A stretch of DNA of 64,000 nucleotides from Bartonella sp. B1099 (lineage in GTDB: Bacteria; Pseudomonadota; Alphaproteobacteria; Rhizobiales; Rhizobiaceae), in assembly GCF_944801835.1 (NCBI RefSeq), contig NZ_CALYLN010000002.1:434001-498000 (forward strand). Direction: 5' to 3'. A program made the translations under genes and the position numbers. This document shows, one piece after another, positions 60,420 to 64,000 of this stretch. Numbering within the stretch: the first letter of the stretch is position 1; each line of letters begins with the position of its first letter. Under the pieces are notes generated by a model. It was given only the letters and a program-made list of their open reading frames with translations, did not search any database and had not been told where the DNA came from.

Positions 60420-61530
60420 ATACTGGAATAACTGGCATCAAGAGAAACTATTCCCCCTGCAAGCTTGACACCTGCTGTCCAACCAGCAAACTTCTCATTC
60501 ATGGCAATGCATTGATCTATAATGACAATTTACTGTTTTGTATGTTGAATGAGAATCCCCAATAACGTAAGATTCTCTCATTTCAAAGGTGTTTATCTTA
60601 AATCAATAAAACCATTTACTTGCACATCAAAAGCGGAGCTGGCGTATGGATAAAACTGTATAAGAAAAGACTAAAAATGGCTCTTATGAACCGTCTTAAT
60701 GCAAAGGCTGGCAACATAGGGGCTGGCAAATATAACGATAGTGTCGGCTTATAAAACCATACAAAGGTTGTGCAAAAACCCGACCATAGTCCAAACTAAC
60801 AAAGGGGCGAAGTTCTCCAAAAGTCTTTTTAAAAATTTCATTGTTGCACCACGGAAGGTTCTCAGCATCAAGTCATTACGGATAAAAACATTATTACCAA
60901 AAATCAAACTCTCTCATATCCCATGAACATTGGAAGCACCCCCAATGAAATCTGCTCTGCAGCCAATAAATTATGCGGTGAATATTGTCCACTTAAAAGA
61001 TTGCTTAATACAAAATTCCACCCACTCACTTGAAAGGGCGTCATGACACTGATCGTACCGGTAAATTTGGCAAATTAAGACTCCGCATCCCTCGCTCCTG
61101 GATCAGGTTTTAACCGAATGAAAAAGGAGAAATCCTTGCCAATAAATGACATCAAAAATTTAGGTTTCCCCTAACATTTGACGAGAATATAAAATCGCAA
61201 AATTGATGCCACTATATTGACGGAGTCCCCCCCCCAATCTTATTGCCAAGAAGGTAATTATTGGTTCTTTTTATACCCTAGTCTGGGATATAAAAACGCG
61301 CTGTGACATAGCCTTTATCTAAATAGACTTTAGTTAACTGTTTGATTAAAAGCTGGATATTAGAAAGAGTTATACATCTTCCAACATAAGGATCTGTTAC
61401 CCGCCGCTATAGAACGCTTTTTGATATGATAGTAAGCCCCATCAACAATAATATCATGAATTTGAAAGCCGTATTCACTCCCCCAAAGTGCTCCCTTTTC
61501 CTTTAGAAGGCGTTGTAATGCCTTGAAGCG
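60420..61530 (-). pseudogene. ShlB/FhaC-type two-partner secretion transporter, disrupted
   Basis: Minus-strand pieces in order: ALWGSEYGFQIHDIIVDGAY (near 61480), SGWNFVLSNLLSGQYSPHNL then LAAEQISLG (about 60930-61030, the GQYSPxxLxxxEQxSLGG barrel motif), FAPFVSLDYGRVF (about 60790) and GWTAGVKLAGGIVSLDASYS (60430-60500, the C-terminal barrel strands). Many stops and frameshifts. An integrase 5'-end remnant sits between the last two pieces, so an insertion split the 3' end. The cognate large exoprotein is not recognisable. Confidence 0.65.
60621..60753 (+). pseudogene. Integrase N-terminal remnant (dispersed family, copy 5)
   Basis: ATG 60677: MALMNRLNAKAGNIGAGKYN then DSVGL and a stop, the start of a DUF4102 integrase. 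The upstream 55 bases (CTTGCACATC..GCGTATGGATAAAACTG) and a further region from 60510 match 25835-25990, so the repeat unit extends well beyond the coding part. Confidence 0.7.
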
Positions 61531-62182
61531 TCAAGGAGTCGCGAATAACGAACATTTCTAATCTTATAAAAAGCAAAAATTAGAAAAAATATCAAAAAAG
61601 CCCATAAATTAATTGACAATAAAAAAGCATAGTGACGGACTATATGCCGTGTTTTCTAGCACCCAGTCCCCTTATAGAAGGTTAATAGAAAATTTAAATA
61701 ACGACAAGGATTGAGCTATAATAACTATATCAAAAAAAACACTACAATTTCTTCTAACATTGTAAATAAAAGTGTGTCTGTTAATAAACAAGAGTCTGCA
61801 AAAAATACGTTACTATTCTGAAATATGTGGTCAAGTCTATGGTAATTCTGGGGTCTATGAGCAAAGTCTTCATCTCTCAATATGCAAAGATTTATGATAA
61901 TGCTTATGTCTATGGGCAAAGTTAAAATTTCTAGAAGTCCCAAGATTTATGGATTAACCTATATTTACGGAAACATGAAAACCCCTCTTTCTCACAACAA
62001 AAACAATTCTTTGAGAACAAAAGCGTGATTTACGCCATAGGGAAATTGCGCATGAAATAAAGAAACAATAATGATAAATTCATAATTAGCTACTATAGCA
62101 AAGAATATGTTTTTTCTTATAACGAACTTCAAAAAATTATGATGAAAACTTGTATTGGTAATAAAAATGCTGAAACTCTCTC
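61531..62182. other. Decayed DNA with a beta-helix-like repeat remnant
   Basis: No intact gene. Plus-strand frames around 61840-61960 give VYGNSGVYEQS, YAKIYDNAYVYGQS and RIYG..YIYGN, the YGNAxVYG-type tandem pattern of beta-helix repeat proteins seen in some phage and surface proteins, broken by frameshifts. Confidence 0.4.
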
Positions 62183-62518
62183 TTGAAGAGATTTGCTATT
62201 TTTCTTTTTATTGCCAATACGTACGACTTCAATCTTCTAACGAAAGAAATCTATAAGCTCTCCCCCAAAAGCGGTGGCATGATCCCTTTCGTCTCTATCG
62301 ACAGATGGGGTAAGATCATTAAGTCTAAACCTGAACTTGATAGTATAACCTTTCTAAATTTACCAAAAAGACAGAGTGAACTCATTCTGATGTACAATAG
62401 CAATGTTCCATACCAAGCAATTGATAAGAAATATATTATGGTTGGTATTGAGCGTCGTAAAGAAACACCAGAAATAGCTAGAAACTTTCTGAAAGATCTT
62501 AATGGATTTTTTAATTAG
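62183..62518 (+). CDS. Hypothetical protein, possibly the 3' part of a broken gene
   Basis: 111 residues. Contains LTKEIYKLSPKSGGMIPFVS, DSITFLNLPKRQSELILMYN and KYIMVGIERRKETPEIARNF then LKDLNGFFN; no membrane segment beyond a weak N-terminus and no motif I can name. The N-terminal residues (MKRFAIFLFIANTYDFN) look like frameshifted read-in, and a ribosome site is lacking, so the gene may be a fragment. Surroundings are decayed surface-protein genes. Confidence 0.4.
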   Translation: MKRFAIFLFIANTYDFNLLTKEIYKLSPKSGGMIPFVSIDRWGKIIKSKPELDSITFLNLPKRQSELILMYNSNVPYQAIDKKYIMVGIERRKETPEIARNFLKDLNGFFN

Positions 62519-62785
62519 GCATGATTTATGAGCGCAATATTATAAGTTTAAATGAAGAAACTCTGTCGTAAAAAATAATATAATTATAAAAAATAAAGAA
62601 TAATCCAAAATAAAATCGCTGCATAATTTCACTTCATATAAGAAATTACAGGTTATCAACACCGATAAAATGTTGAACTTACAGCGTAATTATTATCTAT
62701 CATTTATGAAATTTTTTAAGAAAATCTGAAGAATATCTTTTTATATCCGCAAGTAAAATATAGAGTGTGTGATAATATAGTAATA
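62519..62785. other. AT-rich spacer
   Basis: No gene recognised before the terminator of the next Hbp gene. Confidence 0.5.
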
Positions 62786-62821
62786 GAAAAAAGTAGAGGC
62801 TCTATCTTTAATAGAGCCTCT
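62786..62821 (-). terminator. Intrinsic terminator of the second Hbp gene
   Basis: AGAGGCTCTAT and ATAGAGCCTCT form a perfect 11-bp stem with a 5-base loop (62795-62821), followed on the minus strand by CTTTTTTC. About 40 bases past the hbp stop. Confidence 0.9.
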
Positions 62822-62861
62822 AAGAGGTTTATTTTGTATTTCTAATTTCATTTTTATGAAA

Positions 62862-63746
62862 TTAGAATTTGTATGCAACGCCAACACGGAAGTCATTGGT
62901 TTTGTAATTGAATTCACGTGTATCGTTTGCGAATTTCTTTTTACCAAAATCAGAATAACGGTATTCTGCACGCAACAGAACGTTGTCTGTCATTGCGAAG
63001 TCAACACCACCACCAATAGTGAAACCAACCATTGTCTTCGTGTCATCAGCCCAAGTACCACCCATCAAATCTACAGTTTGCTTATTCTCTTCTGGCAACT
63101 TTTCATCCCCATCAGCTTTCTGCTCAACTTTAGCTCTCTCTCCTTTTCCAGCAACGGATTGGATACCCTGCACTTGCGCATAGGCAATACCCCCAGCAAC
63201 ATAAGGCATAATGCGGTCAACAGCAGCAAAACCGATACGAACGCGGGTAGCACCAGACCATTTTTCTTTGTAACTGTGCGTTTCCGTTACTTGGTCATCT
63301 TTTATAAATTTTTGCTGTCCTGTTAGTTCAACCTTAGCTTTTGTAAGGGCATCATTAAAAAATGTTGCATCTTTTTCAGTAAGAGTCGATTCACGAGCTG
63401 TTTTTGATTCTCCACGGTCTGCCCAAACAGCATCGGTTTCAACACCAAGAATAAGGCCACTTCCAAGGTCTACGTTAGATCCTGCATAAATACCCCCCAT
63501 GAAACCAGAAGGACTTGGTGTGTTATCTTTTTTGAAAAGCTCTCTGTCTTCTCCTGGAATAGTTATTTTGGTTTTACTCGAAAAATTGCCGATTTGACCA
63601 CCCAGATAAAAACCTGTCCAAGAGAATGATGGGGCTGTAACCACTGCTGGTGCAACTTCATGAGGAATTATAACATCAGCTGCATTTGCTGCAGAAACTG
63701 AAATCAACGTGACAACAGAAGTTGCCATTAAAAATTTTATATTCAT
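62862..63746 (-). CDS. Hemin-binding/Omp25-type outer membrane protein
   Basis: 294 residues with signal peptide MNIKFLMATSVVTLISVSAA (cleavage ANA-ADV). Eight-stranded barrel of the Omp25/31 type: SWTGFYLGGQIGNFSSK, GGIYAGSNVDLGSGLILGVE, ATRVRIGFAAVDRIMPYVAG, KTMVGFTIGGGVDFAMTDNV, LLRAEYRYSDFGKKKF and a C-terminal VGVAYKF with the BAM-recognised terminal Phe. Bartonella Hbp proteins bind heme on the surface. The exposed loop between strands (KDATFFNDALTKAKVELTGQ) is of ordinary length, unlike the paralogue at 58.2 kb. I cannot assign HbpA-E. Confidence 0.88.
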   Translation of the reverse strand: MNIKFLMATSVVTLISVSAANAADVIIPHEVAPAVVTAPSFSWTGFYLGGQIGNFSSKTKITIPGEDRELFKKDNTPSPSGFMGGIYAGSNVDLGSGLILGVETDAVWADRGESKTARESTLTEKDATFFNDALTKAKVELTGQQKFIKDDQVTETHSYKEKWSGATRVRIGFAAVDRIMPYVAGGIAYAQVQGIQSVAGKGERAKVEQKADGDEKLPEENKQTVDLMGGTWADDTKTMVGFTIGGGVDFAMTDNVLLRAEYRYSDFGKKKFANDTREFNYKTNDFRVGVAYKF

Positions 63747-63890
63747 AATTTTGCTCCTAAATTCACTATAAATGATTTTACAAGGTTACAGAGCAAAAAT
63801 CTGTAGTAAAAACATCACAATTACAAATAAAAAGCCCAGAAAACAGCGGTTTTATCAAAGATAAAAATTTCTTGGAAATTTAATTTTTTA

Positions 63891-64000
63891 TTAATACTTT
63901 GTATTCATAATTGCCATTTTGATGAAATTAGAACTTGTAAGAGCTCCAACACGAAAGTCATTGATTTTGTAGCCTAGTCTAAGATAGTCCTTTGCAAATT
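63891..64000 (-). pseudogene. Third Hbp gene, 3' end, frameshifted (runs off the window)
   Basis: The minus strand reads FAKDYLRLGYKINDFRVG then ALTSSNFIKMAIMNTKY and a stop at 63891. Compared with the intact copy (NDFRVGVAYKF-stop), one base is missing after GVG, so the last strand and terminal Phe are lost and 12 foreign residues are added. Either a pseudogene or a miscoded C-terminus; the rest lies beyond the window. Confidence 0.6.

Noticed and set aside
1..64000. CRISPR array
   Set aside because: No regularly spaced 25-40 base direct repeats with unique spacers; the only tandem arrays are the Hbp coding repeats and the short phage iterons.

Overview
The window looks like a Bartonella chromosome (Alphaproteobacteria, Hyphomicrobiales). 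The DNA is visibly AT-rich, and it carries hemin-binding (Hbp) outer-membrane proteins, a BioMNY biotin importer, an alphaproteobacterial housekeeping set (alaS, recA, lpxK-waaA, DUF4170, DUF2093, long-form dcd) and many decayed phage genes in long gene-poor gaps. This assignment rests on recognising protein families by eye; no database search was possible.

Layout. 0.3-4.2 kb: alaS and recA. 4.6-13 kb: a shrunken Mu-like transposable prophage. Its repressor, Ner, DnaA-like protein, ParB-like protein, MuA transposase and end-proximal Dam methylase remain. Nearly all the morphogenetic genes are gone, and what is left is one in-frame chimera joining MuB, a tail-sheath protein and tail protein gpD. 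Helically phased TTCAAAG repeats lie at both edges. 13-18.2 kb: a gene-poor gap, a DEAD-box helicase, a secreted protein, threonine dehydratase and tRNA-Leu(TAA). 18.4-26 kb: a second, tRNA-adjacent prophage remnant with a frameshifted antirepressor, a strongly folded probable RNA, an integrase broken by a stop codon, an HTH regulator, a decayed GHKL-ATPase/nuclease gene of defence-like architecture, a lysis cassette and tail-fibre-like genes.

27-31 kb: an amino-acid permease followed by bioM-bioN-bioY, then a small membrane protein. 31-37.4 kb: a graveyard containing tRNA-Thr(CGT), integrase, TetR and transketolase fragments, plus a second lysis cassette in inverted orientation to the first. 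37.4-58 kb: mostly core genes (lldD, dcd, mutL, lpxK, waaA, cysQ, pmbA, rsmD, rluB, tadA, ileS), separated by gaps of several hundred bases to more than 1 kb. Several of these gaps hold remnants of the same tyrosine-integrase 5' end. 58-64 kb: a surface-protein region with an Hbp porin carrying a large Ala/Pro/Ser/Thr insert encoded by tandem repeats, an ordinary Hbp, fragments of two more, and a wrecked ShlB/FhaC-type transporter.

The most notable observations are the triple phage chimera, the structured RNA upstream of the antirepressor, the dispersed integrase 5'-end family, a Dam gene whose reading frame depends on a CT-dinucleotide tract, the decayed GHKL-nuclease gene, four 27-nt palindromes inside the ParB-like gene, and the repeat-expanded Hbp.
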